A stretch of DNA of 64,000 bases from Peptococcaceae bacterium BRH_c4b (GCA_000961595.1 LADO01000050.1:48232-112231); one strand, 5' to 3'; shown: positions 42,122 through 52,219, counted from the first letter of the stretch. The notes: generated by a model not told the origin, from the letters alone. Numbers and translations are program-made.

Positions 42122-43399
42122 ATGGATTACAGCACACAGATGGAAGCAGCTCGCAAGGGATTGATTACAGCGGAAATGAAGGCCGTGGCCGGAAAAGAAA
42201 ATATTGATGTGGAACAACTGCGGGAAGCCGTGGCGGCTGGCAGGGTGGCCATCCCAGCCAATATAAACCATAAATCCCTGGACCCGTGCGGTATAGGACA
42301 GGGTCTGAAAACTAAGGTTAACGTTAATCTGGGTGTTTCCAAGGATTGCTGCGACACGGAGATGGAGCTGGAAAAAGTACGCCTGGCCGTTGAGCTTAAG
42401 GGCGATGCCGTAATGGATTTGAGCTGCTTTGGCAAAACGGAGGAGTTCAGGCGTAAGCTTATCGAGATGTGCCCGCTGGCGGTGGGAACCGTTCCGGTTT
42501 ATGATGCCACCGGCTTTTATGATAAAGATTTAAAAGAAATTAGTGTAGAAGATTTTTTCGGAGTGGTGGAAAAACACGCTCAGGACGGTGTGGATTTTAT
42601 GACCATTCACGCCGGCATTAACCGCGAAACAGCTGCCAGATTTAGGAAAAATCCTCGTCTGACCAATATTGTATCCAGAGGAGGGGCACTGCTCTTTGCC
42701 TGGATGGTACACAACCAGCAGGAAAATCCCTTTTACCAGTATTATGACCGGCTGTTGGATATCTGCCGCCGTTATGACGTGACCATCAGCCTGGGAGACG
42801 CCTGCCGGCCCGGCTGCCTTGCAGATGCCACCGACGCTTCGCAGATCCAGGAACTTATTGTGCTGGGCGAATTAACTCTGAGAGCCTGGGAAAGAGACGT
42901 ACAGGTCATGATTGAGGGCCCGGGGCATATGGCTTTAAACGAGATCGCACCCAATATGCTGCTGGAGAAGAAACTGTGTCATGGCGCGCCATTTTACGTG
43001 CTGGGCCCACTGGTAACCGATATTGCCCCGGGTTATGACCACATTACCAGCGCCATTGGCGGCGCCCTGGCCGGGGCGTCGGGGGCTGATTTTCTGTGCT
43101 ATGTGACGCCGGCGGAACACCTGCGCCTGCCCACTGCTGACGACATGAGGGAAGGTTTGATTGCAGCTCGCATAGCTGCCCATGCCGCGGACATTGCCAA
43201 GGGGATTCCCGGTGCCCGGGAATGGGACGACAAAATGAGCGAGGCCAGAAGGAAGCTGGACTGGGGTAAAATGTGCGAACTGGCCATAGATCCGGAAAAG
43301 TTCATGCGCTACCGCGAAGAGTCCAAGCCGGAGCTTGAGGATTCCTGTACCATGTGCGGTAAAATGTGTGCGGTGCGGAATATGAATAGTGTATTATAA
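42122..43399 (+). CDS. thiC: phosphomethylpyrimidine synthase ThiC
   Basis: ThiC is the radical-SAM enzyme that rearranges aminoimidazole ribotide to HMP-phosphate. The 425-residue protein has [48 protein letters not shown] and EGPGHM. The cluster motif CTMCGKMC at the C-terminus is CX2CX3C, one residue shorter than the CX2CX4C of many ThiC proteins. This resembles anaerobe and archaeal forms as I recall them. The paralogue BzaF (hydroxybenzimidazole synthase) is the alternative, but the thi operon context favours ThiC. ATG 42122 follows AGGAGG. Confidence 0.93.
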   Translation: MDYSTQMEAARKGLITAEMKAVAGKENIDVEQLREAVAAGRVAIPANINHKSLDPCGIGQGLKTKVNVNLGVSKDCCDTEMELEKVRLAVELKGDAVMDLSCFGKTEEFRRKLIEMCPLAVGTVPVYDATGFYDKDLKEISVEDFFGVVEKHAQDGVDFMTIHAGINRETAARFRKNPRLTNIVSRGGALLFAWMVHNQQENPFYQYYDRLLDICRRYDVTISLGDACRPGCLADATDASQIQELIVLGELTLRAWERDVQVMIEGPGHMALNEIAPNMLLEKKLCHGAPFYVLGPLVTDIAPGYDHITSAIGGALAGASGADFLCYVTPAEHLRLPTADDMREGLIAARIAAHAADIAKGIPGAREWDDKMSEARRKLDWGKMCELAIDPEKFMRYREESKPELEDSCTMCGKMCAVRNMNSVL

Positions 43400-43477
43400 A
43401 ATTTAACAGTTATTGGGTGCACATAATATGTTCAGCCTCCGGGAATATTATTAAAAAATTCCAAGGAGGCGATTATT

Positions 43478-44119
43478 TTGAACAATGAATTCGGTGCACA
43501 TGAACTCATGGAAGCCCATGAAGTATTAACCAACACAATGGATGGTATCAACACCTTCAGCCTTTACCGCCAGCATGTCACGGATCAGCAATTGGCACAA
43601 ATAATTGACAGACAGGTTAATTTTATGGAGAAAGAATACAATGATATGGTCTCCTACCTGTCAAATCATCGCGGTGTTACACCGGATGTATATCACAGTA
43701 GAAGCAACACCTCTATAAAATATGGCTTGCGCAATCCTTCTCCATCCGCACCCCACGAGCAAAGCCGGAGGTTAACCGACCGGGATGTGGCCTCGGCCAT
43801 GCTGGGACAACTAAAATGCGGCTCAACGGCCAAGATGAGGGTTGCGCTGGAGTGCGCCGATGCTCAACTCAGGCATATAGTAATGCAGGGTGCCGTGTCC
43901 TGCGCTGAGCAGGCTTATGAAGTATTTACCTTTATGAACCAAAAAGGCATGTATCAGGTTCCCACCATGCAGCACCGTACTCAAAACACCGTCACCAACA
44001 TGTACCAGCAGACTGGTACAACCCCCGGTACCACGCAGGGCGCCTATACCGGGACAGCGGCCGGGTTAACCGGGAACGAGCAGTACAATCCCGGTTTTCA
44101 GGGGCAAATGAGACAGTAA
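43478..44119 (+). CDS. spore coat protein, CotF family
   Basis: The 213-residue protein has a ferritin-like four-helix CotF domain in two parts: residues 8-65 (AHELMEAHEVLTNTMDGINTFSLYRQHVTD) and 100-165 (LTDRDVASAMLGQLKCGSTAKMRVALEC). A low-complexity tail rich in T, G, Q and N (residues 175-213) follows. The TTG start lies behind AAGGAGG. Coat localisation is inferred from the family. Confidence 0.88.
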   Translation: MNNEFGAHELMEAHEVLTNTMDGINTFSLYRQHVTDQQLAQIIDRQVNFMEKEYNDMVSYLSNHRGVTPDVYHSRSNTSIKYGLRNPSPSAPHEQSRRLTDRDVASAMLGQLKCGSTAKMRVALECADAQLRHIVMQGAVSCAEQAYEVFTFMNQKGMYQVPTMQHRTQNTVTNMYQQTGTTPGTTQGAYTGTAAGLTGNEQYNPGFQGQMRQ

Positions 44120-44140
44120 GTCCACGGTCAAGTATTAAAG

Positions 44141-44174
44141 AAAGCCTCAGCGTTGTATGCGTTGAGGTTTTCTT
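44141..44174 (+). terminator. intrinsic terminator after the coat gene
   Basis: AAAGCCTCAGCG pairs with CGTTGAGGTTTT (with G-U pairs) around TTGTATG, followed by CTTT. Confidence 0.7.
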
Positions 44175-44305
44175 TATGTCCTTTTAAAAACCTTAACAAT
44201 CCAATAATTTTCCTTTTTTTAAGAGGAAAGGCTGGAAAAAGAGCGAATACATGGTAGGGTTACATACCATGATATAGATAAGAACTTTCGGGAGGAAGAG
44301 CAATT

Positions 44306-45094
44306 ATGACTGTAAAAATAGCCATCATAGGGGGAACCGGTGTTTACGATCCCAGCATGCTCACCGATATTCGGGAACAGAAAATTGAAACCAGGTTCGG
44401 CAAGGCCAGGGTTAAGATAGGAAGCTACCAGGGCAAAGAAATTGCTTTTATGGCCAGGCACGGGGAGGATCATTCGGTGCCGCCGCACCTGGTCAATTAC
44501 CGGGGCAATATAGCCGCCCTGAAAAAATTGGGAGTAAAAAGCATATTTGCCACTGCCGCAGTGGGGTCCCTGAATCCCGACATGAAGCCGAAACAATTCG
44601 TTTTTATGGATCAGTTTCTGGATTTCACTAAAGCCAGGGCATCAACCTTCGTGGAAGAGGGTGTGGTGCATCTGGACATGACTGATCCTTACTGCCCAGA
44701 ATTACGGCAGTTGCTGGCGGCTGCCGCCGGGGAACTGGGATTAGAGCATCACCAGGGAGGGACCTACGTGTGCGCGGAGGGACCCAGGTTTGAAACTCCG
44801 GCGGAAATAAAAATGTTCAGGCAACTGGGCGGGGATCTGGTGGGCATGACCAGTGTCCCCGAGGTGGTGCTGGCCCGGGAGGCGGAAATGTGTTACGCCA
44901 CCATCGCCATGGTTACTAATTTTGCTGCCGGAATATCACCCACCAAGCTATCTCACCAGGAAGTGGTGGAGATTATGAATGAAAACGCCGACAATTTGAG
45001 AAAGCTGATTATGCAAACGGTTTCCATGCTGGACGAGGACAGGACCTGCCTTTGCCAGCAGGCACTGCAGGAGCCTGTAGCGGCTACCAAATAA
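44306..45094 (+). CDS. mtnP: S-methyl-5'-thioadenosine/thioinosine phosphorylase
   Basis: This nucleoside phosphorylase of the PNP/MTAP family splits methylthioadenosine (or methylthioinosine) into base and 5-methylthioribose-1-phosphate. Visible landmarks: IIGGTGVYDPSML, ARHGEDHSVPPHLVNYRGNIAALK, FATAAVGSLN, CAEGPRFETPAEI and the purine-site MTSVPEVVLAREAEMCYA. Length 262 is normal. Because an MTA/SAH deaminase is encoded in the same cluster, methylthioinosine may be the true substrate. It opens the salvage cluster and follows a ribosome binding site GGGAGG. Confidence 0.93.
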   Translation: MTVKIAIIGGTGVYDPSMLTDIREQKIETRFGKARVKIGSYQGKEIAFMARHGEDHSVPPHLVNYRGNIAALKKLGVKSIFATAAVGSLNPDMKPKQFVFMDQFLDFTKARASTFVEEGVVHLDMTDPYCPELRQLLAAAAGELGLEHHQGGTYVCAEGPRFETPAEIKMFRQLGGDLVGMTSVPEVVLAREAEMCYATIAMVTNFAAGISPTKLSHQEVVEIMNENADNLRKLIMQTVSMLDEDRTCLCQQALQEPVAATK

Positions 45095-45145
45095 TTTACT
45101 GTAAATGAAAAAGTATCATAGAGTAGTTACGGGAGGTTGTGACTT

Positions 45146-46198
45146 TTGGATACCATGCGCTGGCTGGACGGGGAGCTTCATTTGCTGGATCAGACAAAAC
45201 TGCCCGGGGCGGCAGTGTATATTTGTTGTAATGACTACAACATCGTGGCGGAAGCCATAAAAAGACTGTCGGTAAGGGGAGCCCCGGCCATCGGGGCCGC
45301 TGCTGCTTACGGGCTGGTTTTAGGGGCCATGGGGCTGGAAGCGGGAAATACTGCAGAATTTATTGCAGGGGTGGAGCGGGTGGCCGGGGATCTGGCAGCC
45401 ACGCGTCCCACAGCAGTAAATCTCACCTGGGCGCTGAACAGGGTTTTGGACAGGGTTAAAAATTCATTGCCCGCGGAGCCTGAAGAACTGCTGAAAATTA
45501 TGCTCAAAGAGGCACATACCATATTTAATGAGGATTTTGAAGGAAACCTGGCCATGGGTAAATACGCCCTGGAACTGATTCCGCAGGGCGCCAGGATTCT
45601 TACCCACTGCAACGCCGGAGCGCTGGCCACCGCCGGTTACGGTACCGCTTTGGGGGTGATCCGGGCCGCCCACGAAGCCGGCAAAAACATCAGCGTCTAT
45701 GCTGACGAAACCAGGCCTCTTTTGCAGGGCGCCAGGCTGACGGCCTGGGAATTGGTGCAGGAAGGCATACCGGTGACACTGATCACCGACAATATGGCCG
45801 GTTATCTTATGGCTAGGGGCATGGTGGACCTGGTGGTTGTGGGGGCGGACAGAATTGCTGCCAACGGTGACGCGGCCAATAAAATAGGCACCTATGGCGT
45901 GGCCGTGCTGGCCAAAGAGCACGGCATACCCTTTTACGTAGCGGCTCCGTTATCCACCGTAGATCTGAGTCTTCCCTCAGGCTCGGATATTCCCATAGAG
46001 GAGCGCCATCCCGGGGAGGTTACCCATTTTGCCGGACAAATGGTGGCGCCTGAGGGTGTGAAGGTGTGGAACCCCGCCTTCGACGTGACTCCTGCCAGAC
46101 TTATAGCCGCCATCATCACTGACCGGGGACTGGTCCGCCCATCCTATGAAAAAAACCTGTCGGAGCTAGGGGTCAGGCCCCCAACTTATAGCAAGTAG
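45146..46198 (+). CDS. mtnA: S-methyl-5-thioribose-1-phosphate isomerase
   Basis: MtnA converts methylthioribose-1-phosphate to methylthioribulose-1-phosphate. The 350-residue eIF2B-like protein has VRGAPAIGAAAAYG, ILTHCNAGALATAGYGTALGV (catalytic Cys), DETRPLLQGARLTAWEL and the catalytic Asp region VGADRIAANGDAANKIGT. Some members act on 5-deoxyribose-1-phosphate instead. TTG start behind GGGAGG. The C-terminus (LGVRPPTYSK) is translated from repeat sequence. Confidence 0.95.
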   Translation: MDTMRWLDGELHLLDQTKLPGAAVYICCNDYNIVAEAIKRLSVRGAPAIGAAAAYGLVLGAMGLEAGNTAEFIAGVERVAGDLAATRPTAVNLTWALNRVLDRVKNSLPAEPEELLKIMLKEAHTIFNEDFEGNLAMGKYALELIPQGARILTHCNAGALATAGYGTALGVIRAAHEAGKNISVYADETRPLLQGARLTAWELVQEGIPVTLITDNMAGYLMARGMVDLVVVGADRIAANGDAANKIGTYGVAVLAKEHGIPFYVAAPLSTVDLSLPSGSDIPIEERHPGEVTHFAGQMVAPEGVKVWNPAFDVTPARLIAAIITDRGLVRPSYEKNLSELGVRPPTYSK

Positions 46199-46237
46199 TA
46201 TAGCAAGTAGAGCAAGTAGGGACGGTTCTTGACTTGC
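46165..46237. repeat. repeat cluster at the end of mtnA (GGGGTCAGGC and half GGGACGG elements)
   Basis: GGGGTCAGGCCCCCAACTTAT overlaps the mtnA end and resembles the tail of the glycerate kinase gene at 54411. Then AGCAAGTAG occurs three times in slightly varied form, leading into GCAAGTAGGGACGGTTCTTG, one arm of the palindrome at 12085; the second arm is missing. The rest of the 46238-46377 gap has no gene. Confidence 0.7.
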
Positions 46238-46377
46238 GCATGGCGACTTCGACAGAAGTGCCGCTGTAAACAAAGGTGAATCAGAATAGCATAAGTTGTA
46301 TGTTGCTCATTTGCAAACTTAAATGATATAGATGGTAATGGATGCAATAACATATACGGAAGGGAGATGTTTATTAA

Positions 46378-47631
46378 ATGGAACAATACATCGTTAGGGA
46401 TATTAATCTGGCTCCTTCGGGCCGGCTGAAAATAGACTGGGTGCGGGAGCACATGCCGGTGCTGAACGTGATCAGGAGCGAGTTTGAAAAAAACAAGCCT
46501 TTCGCCGGCCTGCGGGTGGCCCTGAGCATTCACCTGGAGGCTAAAACAGCCTACCTGGCGGAAGTAATGCGGGCGGGTGGCGCGGAGGTTGCCATCACCG
46601 GCTCCAACCCGCTTTCTACCCAGGACGATGTGGCCGCAGCCCTGGCTGCGACGGGCATCAACGTATATGCCTGGTATAACGCAAATGATGAAGAATACAA
46701 GGATCATTTAATTCATACCCTGAAAACCCACCCCCGTATAGTGATTGACGACGGTGGAGATTTGGTGCACCTGTTGCACACTGAACTGAAGGAGCAGGCC
46801 CAGGAGGTTATGGGGGGCTGCGAGGAAACCACCACCGGGGTTATGCGCCTGCGCTCCCTGGACAAAGCCGGTAAACTGTTGTTCCCTATGTTGGCGGTTA
46901 ACGATGCACGGTGCAAATATCTTTTTGACAACCGCTACGGTACCGGTGAATCCGTTTGGTCCGGCATCATGCGCACCACTAACCTGATCGTGTCTGGCAA
47001 GAATGTGGTGGTGATGGGCTACGGCTGGTGCGGCCGGGGTGTGGCCATGAAGGCGAAGGGACTGGGCGCCAGGGTGATTATCTGTGAGGTGGACCCGGTT
47101 AGGGCTATTGAGGCATATATGGACGGCTATCAGGTTATGAGCAGCAACGAGGCGGCTTATTTGGGGGATGTATTCATTACGGTGACCGGCTGCAGGGATA
47201 TTCTGCGTATGCACCATTTTCGCCGCATGAAAAGTGGGGCTATCCTGGCCAACGCCGGACATTTTGACGTGGAAATAAACAAGCCGGAGCTTCAAGCAGC
47301 GTCGGTGAGCAAACGGGTGGTCCGGAAGGATATCGAAGAGTTTGTGTTGCCCGATGGCCGGAAAATATACCTGCTGGGTGAGGGAAGGCTGGTCAACCTG
47401 GCTGCCGGTGACGGTCACCCGGCGGAAATAATGGATATGTCCTTTGCCCTGCAGGCGCTATCGGCCCGTTATATTCTGGAGAACGCCGGGAAGATGGAGC
47501 GCCATGTTTACGATGTTCCCGGGGATATAGACCGCCGGGTAGCGGAACTGAAACTTAAATCCCTTGGTATAGCCATAGATTCCCTCAGCGATGAGCAGTA
47601 CGGCTATATTAACGCCTGGCAGCATGAATAA
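46378..47631 (+). CDS. ahcY: S-adenosylhomocysteine hydrolase family protein
   Basis: The enzyme splits SAH to adenosine and homocysteine with tightly bound NAD. The 417-residue protein has the substrate-domain segments HLEAKTAYLAEVM and GSNPLSTQDDVAAAL. The hinge and NAD motif GYGWCGRGVAMKAKGLGARVI and the C-terminal AGDGHPAEIMDMSFALQAL follow. Length matches the short bacterial/archaeal form. Together with the deaminase at 48410 it suggests SAH may be processed as S-inosylhomocysteine, as reported for some methanogens. Start ATG behind GGGAG. Confidence 0.93.
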   Translation: MEQYIVRDINLAPSGRLKIDWVREHMPVLNVIRSEFEKNKPFAGLRVALSIHLEAKTAYLAEVMRAGGAEVAITGSNPLSTQDDVAAALAATGINVYAWYNANDEEYKDHLIHTLKTHPRIVIDDGGDLVHLLHTELKEQAQEVMGGCEETTTGVMRLRSLDKAGKLLFPMLAVNDARCKYLFDNRYGTGESVWSGIMRTTNLIVSGKNVVVMGYGWCGRGVAMKAKGLGARVIICEVDPVRAIEAYMDGYQVMSSNEAAYLGDVFITVTGCRDILRMHHFRRMKSGAILANAGHFDVEINKPELQAASVSKRVVRKDIEEFVLPDGRKIYLLGEGRLVNLAAGDGHPAEIMDMSFALQALSARYILENAGKMERHVYDVPGDIDRRVAELKLKSLGIAIDSLSDEQYGYINAWQHE

Positions 47632-47688
47632 GCGTGTTAACCAAAAAGTGTGTTAAAAACTAACGTAAAAATTTTCGGGGGATTAAAT

Positions 47689-48375
47689 ATGATTACCGTT
47701 GCTGCTGAGAAAGCCAAGGATCAAATACTTAAAATCGGGACCAGGATGTCCAGCGCAGGACTGGTAGTAGGTACCTGGGGGAATATATCTCAGCGAGTGC
47801 GCAAGGAAAACCTCATGGTGATCACCCCCAGCGGCATACCCTATTCCTGTCTTCGGATCGCAGATATTGTGGTGGTGGATATAGAGGGCCAGGTGCTGGA
47901 GGGAGAACGGCGTCCTTCGTCAGAATATATGATGCATCTTGAAATTTATAAAAAAAGATCGGATGTGGATGCCATCGTGCATACACACAGCATATACGCC
48001 AGTTCCCTGGCGGTAGCCAGGGAGCCGATTCCCCCGATTCTTGAAGATATGGCACAACTGGTGGGCAGCGGAGTCCCGGTGGCCGGTTATGCCCGGGCGG
48101 GAACCATGGAAATGGCTCTGAAGGCAGCTGAGGGAATCAGCCATTCAAATGCGGTTTTACTGGCCAATCACGGCGTAGTGGGAGTGGGCAGGAGCCTGGA
48201 TGAAGCACTGATGGTGTGTCAAATTGTGGAGAAAGCCGCCCAGATATATATATTGTCCAAACTGGCGGGTAGCCCGCATGTTTTGCCCGATGTCGAAGTA
48301 AAGGAACTGAGAAAGAGTTTTTTGGAGGACTACGGGCAGAAAGGTTGTCCCGCCCCGCCAAAAAACGGGAGATAA
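47689..48375 (+). CDS. class II aldolase/adducin family protein (probable methylthioribulose-phosphate aldolase)
   Basis: The 228-residue protein is a zinc-dependent class II aldolase: GTWGNISQRV near the N-terminus, SSEYMMHLEIYKKRSDVDAIVHTHS with the two metal-binding histidines, and ANHGVVGVG with the third. Between mtnA, ahcY and the deaminase it most likely cleaves methylthioribulose-1-phosphate (or 5-deoxyribulose-1-phosphate) to DHAP and an aldehyde, as in the anaerobic DHAP shunt. MtnB dehydratase is the other reading, but no mtnC/mtnD genes are present. ATG 47689 follows CGGGGGA. Confidence 0.85.
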   Translation: MITVAAEKAKDQILKIGTRMSSAGLVVGTWGNISQRVRKENLMVITPSGIPYSCLRIADIVVVDIEGQVLEGERRPSSEYMMHLEIYKKRSDVDAIVHTHSIYASSLAVAREPIPPILEDMAQLVGSGVPVAGYARAGTMEMALKAAEGISHSNAVLLANHGVVGVGRSLDEALMVCQIVEKAAQIYILSKLAGSPHVLPDVEVKELRKSFLEDYGQKGCPAPPKNGR

Positions 48376-48409
48376 ATATGAGGGGAATTTACAGGTCAGG
48401 GGGTTATTT

Positions 48410-49714
48410 ATGAGTAAAATACTTATCTCGGGAGCTACAGTAATCACCATGGAATCCCATGATAGCATTATTACCGACGGTGAGATAGCTATTGATGGGC
48501 AGAGGATAGTACATGTGGGGGGCCAAGGCACCACACAGGGAGGATTTAAGCCGGAAAAGGTTATCAATGGCAAATACATGCTGGCCATGCCAGGCTTTGT
48601 AAACTGCCATACCCATACGGCCATGACGCTGCTGCGCAGCTACGCCGACGACTTGCCCCTGATGCAGTGGCTGGAGGAAAAAATTTGGCCCTTTGAGGCT
48701 AAAATGGAAAGGGAAGATATATACTGGGGCACCATGCTGTGCTGCCTGGAAATGATCCGCTCGGGAACCACCACTTTCGCGGACATGTACTTTCACATGA
48801 ATACGGTGGCCAAAGCAGTGGAAAAATCCGGCATGAGGGCGGATCTTTCCAGGGGGATGATCGGCACCTCCCCCGAATCTGAAAAGACCATGGCATATAG
48901 CAGGGATTTCGTGCAAAGGTGGCGCCATCAGGCCAACGGCAGGATAATGGTGCGGCTTGGTCCCCATGCTCCTTACACTTGTCCACCGGATTACCTCAAG
49001 AGGGTAATTGAATTGGCTACGGAAATGGGGGTGGGTATTCACATTCACCTGGCCGAAACCGGGGATGAGATTAATATAATCAAGGAAAAGTACGGAACAA
49101 CCCCCATTCAGTTGATGGACAGTATAGGCCTTTTTGATTTGCCCGTACTGGCTGCCCATTGTGTACATCTGGATGAAAGGGATATACAGATCTTGGCGGA
49201 GAAAAAGGTTGGCATAGCCCACAATCCGGAAAGCAATATGAAGCTGGCCAGCGGTGTAGCTCCGATAACATCCCTGCTAAAGGCGGGCGCTTTGGTAGGT
49301 CTGGGCACAGACGGCGCTTCCAGCAACAACAACCTGGATATGCTGGAGGAGATGCGCAGCGCCGCCCTATTGCAGAAGGTGTCCACCATGGACCCGCTGG
49401 CTCTACCTTCTTTCGAGGCCCTGGTCATGGCCACCGCTAACGGGGCGAAGGTACTGGGGCTGGGAGACGAACTGGGTCTGCTTAAAAAGGGTTACAAAGC
49501 CGACATTATACTGGTAGATACCCGGCGCCCGCATTTTTATCCCAGGCATGACTGGATGGCCCACATGGTGTACGCCTCCCAGTCCGCCGATGTGGACACC
49601 GTCATTATCGACGGCGAGGTTGTCATGGAGGGAAGAAAAGTACTGACTATCGACGAGGATGAAGTATACAGCGAGGTCCAGCGCAGGGTTGACAGGTTGC
49701 TGAGTTTAATCTAA
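48410..49714 (+). CDS. mtaD: 5-methylthioadenosine/S-adenosylhomocysteine deaminase
   Basis: An amidohydrolase that deaminates MTA, SAH or 5'-deoxyadenosine to the inosine analogue. The 434-residue protein has the metal-binding NCHTHTAMTLLRSYADD, HIHLAETGDEI, HCVHLDERDI and GTDGASSNNNLDM segments in the expected order. The beta-sandwich ends, ADIILVDTRRPHFYP and VIIDGEVVMEGRKV, are present. It closes the salvage cluster; GGGGG precedes the ATG. Confidence 0.93.
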   Translation: MSKILISGATVITMESHDSIITDGEIAIDGQRIVHVGGQGTTQGGFKPEKVINGKYMLAMPGFVNCHTHTAMTLLRSYADDLPLMQWLEEKIWPFEAKMEREDIYWGTMLCCLEMIRSGTTTFADMYFHMNTVAKAVEKSGMRADLSRGMIGTSPESEKTMAYSRDFVQRWRHQANGRIMVRLGPHAPYTCPPDYLKRVIELATEMGVGIHIHLAETGDEINIIKEKYGTTPIQLMDSIGLFDLPVLAAHCVHLDERDIQILAEKKVGIAHNPESNMKLASGVAPITSLLKAGALVGLGTDGASSNNNLDMLEEMRSAALLQKVSTMDPLALPSFEALVMATANGAKVLGLGDELGLLKKGYKADIILVDTRRPHFYPRHDWMAHMVYASQSADVDTVIIDGEVVMEGRKVLTIDEDEVYSEVQRRVDRLLSLI

Positions 49715-49725
49715 AGATGAGATAA

Positions 49726-49848
49726 AAAAATGTCCTCCTCTTATCAAAACAACGGTTGCGGATTTGCCGAAGATGGTGCAAGTGGCCGAACGTTTTATAG
49801 CGAAAGCCGGAATGTCCGGCAGAATCCCCCACTTCTATAAAGGAAAGG
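49726..49848 (+). other. coding-like remnant, unidentified
   Basis: One plus-strand frame reads CPPLIKTTVADLPKMV and then QVAERFIAKAGMSGRIPHFY before entering the repeat array, with protein-like composition but no start codon or binding site. It may be the surviving piece of a deleted gene or chance. I cannot name the parent. Confidence 0.25.
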
Positions 49849-49972
49849 GGACACACCTCTCTGCTAAGGAATGGGGACACACCTCTCTTTAAAGCTTGGC
49901 TCTGGGGTCGGAGGAATGTCCCCGATTGGATTGGCTCTGGGGGTCAGAGGAATGTCCCCAACGAATGGGATG
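49846..49972. repeat. REP-like repeat array, GGGGACACACC family
   Basis: Two GGGGACACACCTCT half-units followed by two GG(T/G)C(G/A)GAGGAATGTCCCC units, in the same layout as 2391-2567. Confidence 0.85.
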
Positions 49973-50009
49973 TTCAATAACCGGATTAAGGCGGTCTTTT
50001 GTTTTTATG

Positions 50010-51680
50010 TCAAACCTTAAATTTCTGCACCATCTCTTGCAACTCAAAAGCCATATTTCTCAGACTTTCAGCCGATGCTGAAACTTCTTCGTTTGTTGCG
50101 CTTTGTTCTTCGGTGGTTGCCGCCACATTCTGTACAGCATCGTTAACCTGAGCTATGGCTTCCTGGATAGCTTCAATCCTGCTGTTTAATTTCATTACCA
50201 TTTTGATTATTTCCTCTAAAACCTGATCGGTATTAACAACTACCTGGGAACTTTCCGTTATCTCTAAAGCGCCTTTTTGGGCTGACTGAACTAAAGCACC
50301 CGTTTCCTGATCGATACTGTTGATTAAAGTAACGATTTCTTTTGCTGCCATAGCCGATTCCCCGGCTAGTTTACGTACTTCACCCGATACTACAGCAAAT
50401 CCATGACCGGCTTCCCCGGCCCGGGCCGCTTCTATTGCCGCGTTTAGTGCCAACAGGTTGGTCTGAGTAGCAATCTGAGTAATCGTTTCAGATATTTGCG
50501 TAATTCCGTTGATCTTAATCGCCAGATTGTTAATAGAACCTACAATTTCCTGCACTATTGTGTCTATCGATTTCATAAGTGTTTTCATTTCGTTCAGCAT
50601 GTTTTGTCCAGCACCTGCTTTATTGTTCGCATGTTGCGCTTCAGTAAGTACATCCTTTGTATTATTGGATAACTGATCAACCGTAGCCGCAATTTCACAT
50701 ACAGTAGTAGCCGTTTCACTGGATGCCGCCGAATTTTGCTGAGCATTGGCGTTGAGTTGTTGTGCCGACGAGTTTAAATTTATACTTTTGTCCATAATGC
50801 CTGAAATCAGGTTTTTTACAGATTTATGCATGGCCTCGCGCATAGCGTTAAACGAATTAACCATGCGTCCAAATTCATCCTTGCTGGAGTGCTCAACCAT
50901 AGCGTCAACCAGATTGCCTTCGGCTAATAACTGAACAGCCGCCTCCACTTTTTTTAATGGCCGGGTAACCAAACGTGCCGCCAGCAGCGCAACAATTATT
51001 AATACCAGAGCATAAAGAAAACTGCAAACAAAAGTCTTTGTGCGTGCAGCAGCGATATCCTTATATGTTTTATCCATCGAATAACCTACCCGGAACGCGC
51101 CCCAGTGTTTGCCCTGAACATAAATCGGCGCTGATACATCCCACATAATTTCACCGGTATCTCGCTTATATTCCTGTAATATGTAAGGATCTGTGTTGTG
51201 GGCTGCATTTATCCCTGTTTGATCATCAAAAATACGCTTGGTACGGTTGTCAGGATTACCAAAATCTCCCTTAATGTACTTTAAGTTATGCGTAGGCAAG
51301 TAACCATTGCGATCTACAGGTATGGCAAATACTACAGTAGGATCTTTAAGATATTCTTCAATAACACTTCGAATATTCTTGTCTGTCCAATCATCGTACG
51401 CTGTTTTATACCGCTTGGGGTTTGTGTTAGGTATCTCGCGGTAATCGGTATCGAGAATTTGCTCTATTGTTAATTGATCAGTTGCTATAGCGTCTTCCAA
51501 TAATTTCTTAATTGTTGCCGCGCCGGTTTGAGCCAGTATTTTCGCTTTCGCCAGGTGCATTTGCTTGATATTTTCCGTTTCTTTGTTTGTGTTATAAAAA
51601 GTAACACCAAAAAATGACGGCAAAAGTATTAGTATAAGTAAGGCCATCATCTTTGTTCCAATTGAACGAATAAAAATCAT
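50010..51680 (-). CDS. methyl-accepting chemotaxis protein
   Basis: A 556-residue chemoreceptor: first membrane segment (about 9-29), extracellular sensor domain (30-212) of the single-Cache-like type with [22 protein letters not shown], second membrane segment (about 215-238), HAMP linker (240-290), and a signalling domain. The signalling tip reads [36 protein letters not shown]. It would pass ligand state to CheA/CheW; no che genes are nearby. The ATG at 51680 has only AAAGG directly in front. A structured leader with a terminator lies 250 nt upstream. Confidence 0.95.
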   Translation of the reverse strand: MIFIRSIGTKMMALLILILLPSFFGVTFYNTNKETENIKQMHLAKAKILAQTGAATIKKLLEDAIATDQLTIEQILDTDYREIPNTNPKRYKTAYDDWTDKNIRSVIEEYLKDPTVVFAIPVDRNGYLPTHNLKYIKGDFGNPDNRTKRIFDDQTGINAAHNTDPYILQEYKRDTGEIMWDVSAPIYVQGKHWGAFRVGYSMDKTYKDIAAARTKTFVCSFLYALVLIIVALLAARLVTRPLKKVEAAVQLLAEGNLVDAMVEHSSKDEFGRMVNSFNAMREAMHKSVKNLISGIMDKSINLNSSAQQLNANAQQNSAASSETATTVCEIAATVDQLSNNTKDVLTEAQHANNKAGAGQNMLNEMKTLMKSIDTIVQEIVGSINNLAIKINGITQISETITQIATQTNLLALNAAIEAARAGEAGHGFAVVSGEVRKLAGESAMAAKEIVTLINSIDQETGALVQSAQKGALEITESSQVVVNTDQVLEEIIKMVMKLNSRIEAIQEAIAQVNDAVQNVAATTEEQSATNEEVSASAESLRNMAFELQEMVQKFKV

Positions 51681-51929
51681 CCTTTCATAATAAGATATGG
51701 ACTATTTGTTGAGAGTAAATGCTTCGAACATCTTGCGCATAATCACCATATTGCGATTGGCTAAAGCTAAATGTTCAATAATTCTTAATTATCACTCTCT
51801 TCAGACGGGTCAAGTAAATAAGGTTATCCAAATAAGGGTTAAGGATAAAGAAGTAATTGCAGCAAGGTGCCAAGTGCTGGAAATCCTATTTTTCAAATCA
51901 CCACCTTTCGATATGAGATGTGTTATATA

Positions 51930-51966
51930 AAAATAGAAAAACCGACCACATCAAAATGTGGCCGGT
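51930..51966 (-). terminator. intrinsic terminator/attenuator candidate upstream of the chemoreceptor
   Basis: On the minus strand ACCGGCCACAT and ATGTGGTCGGT pair (one G-U) around TTTG and are followed by TTTTCTATTTTT, a strong terminator. It faces the chemoreceptor gene, so it ends a short leader transcript or a very small gene starting somewhere in 52000-52200. Just upstream (52016-51968) two stems can interleave. Confidence 0.7.
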
Positions 51967-52074
51967 TGCATCACTGGTTTCTGCCGCCTCCTGATGCCCA
52001 AAAAACGGAATGCGGCTTCTATACTTCCACAAGAAAATATTACCATAAAGTAAGATTGGGTTCAAGAATATTTT

Positions 52075-52102
52075 TTGACATATTTCGATAAAATTTTACA
52101 CT
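52075..52102 (+). promoter_or_regulatory. candidate promoter for the DUF89 gene
   Basis: TTGACA (52075-52080) and TACACT (52097-52102) with a 16-nt spacer, about 115 nt before the start. Confidence 0.4.
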
Positions 52103-52219
52103 ACGGTAAATTCTCGCGAGTTTTTATAGAGATTCATTTAAGAAGGCAGAATTTCAGTAATATTAACAAGCAAGTGTGTTACACTGTGAAATGGATAGAC
52201 AAACCGGAGGAACTGTAAA

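Noticed and set aside
46186..47418. Long minus-strand frames opposite ahcY
   Set aside because: Antisense to a clear SAH hydrolase gene; composition rich in H, P and G and no family similarity.
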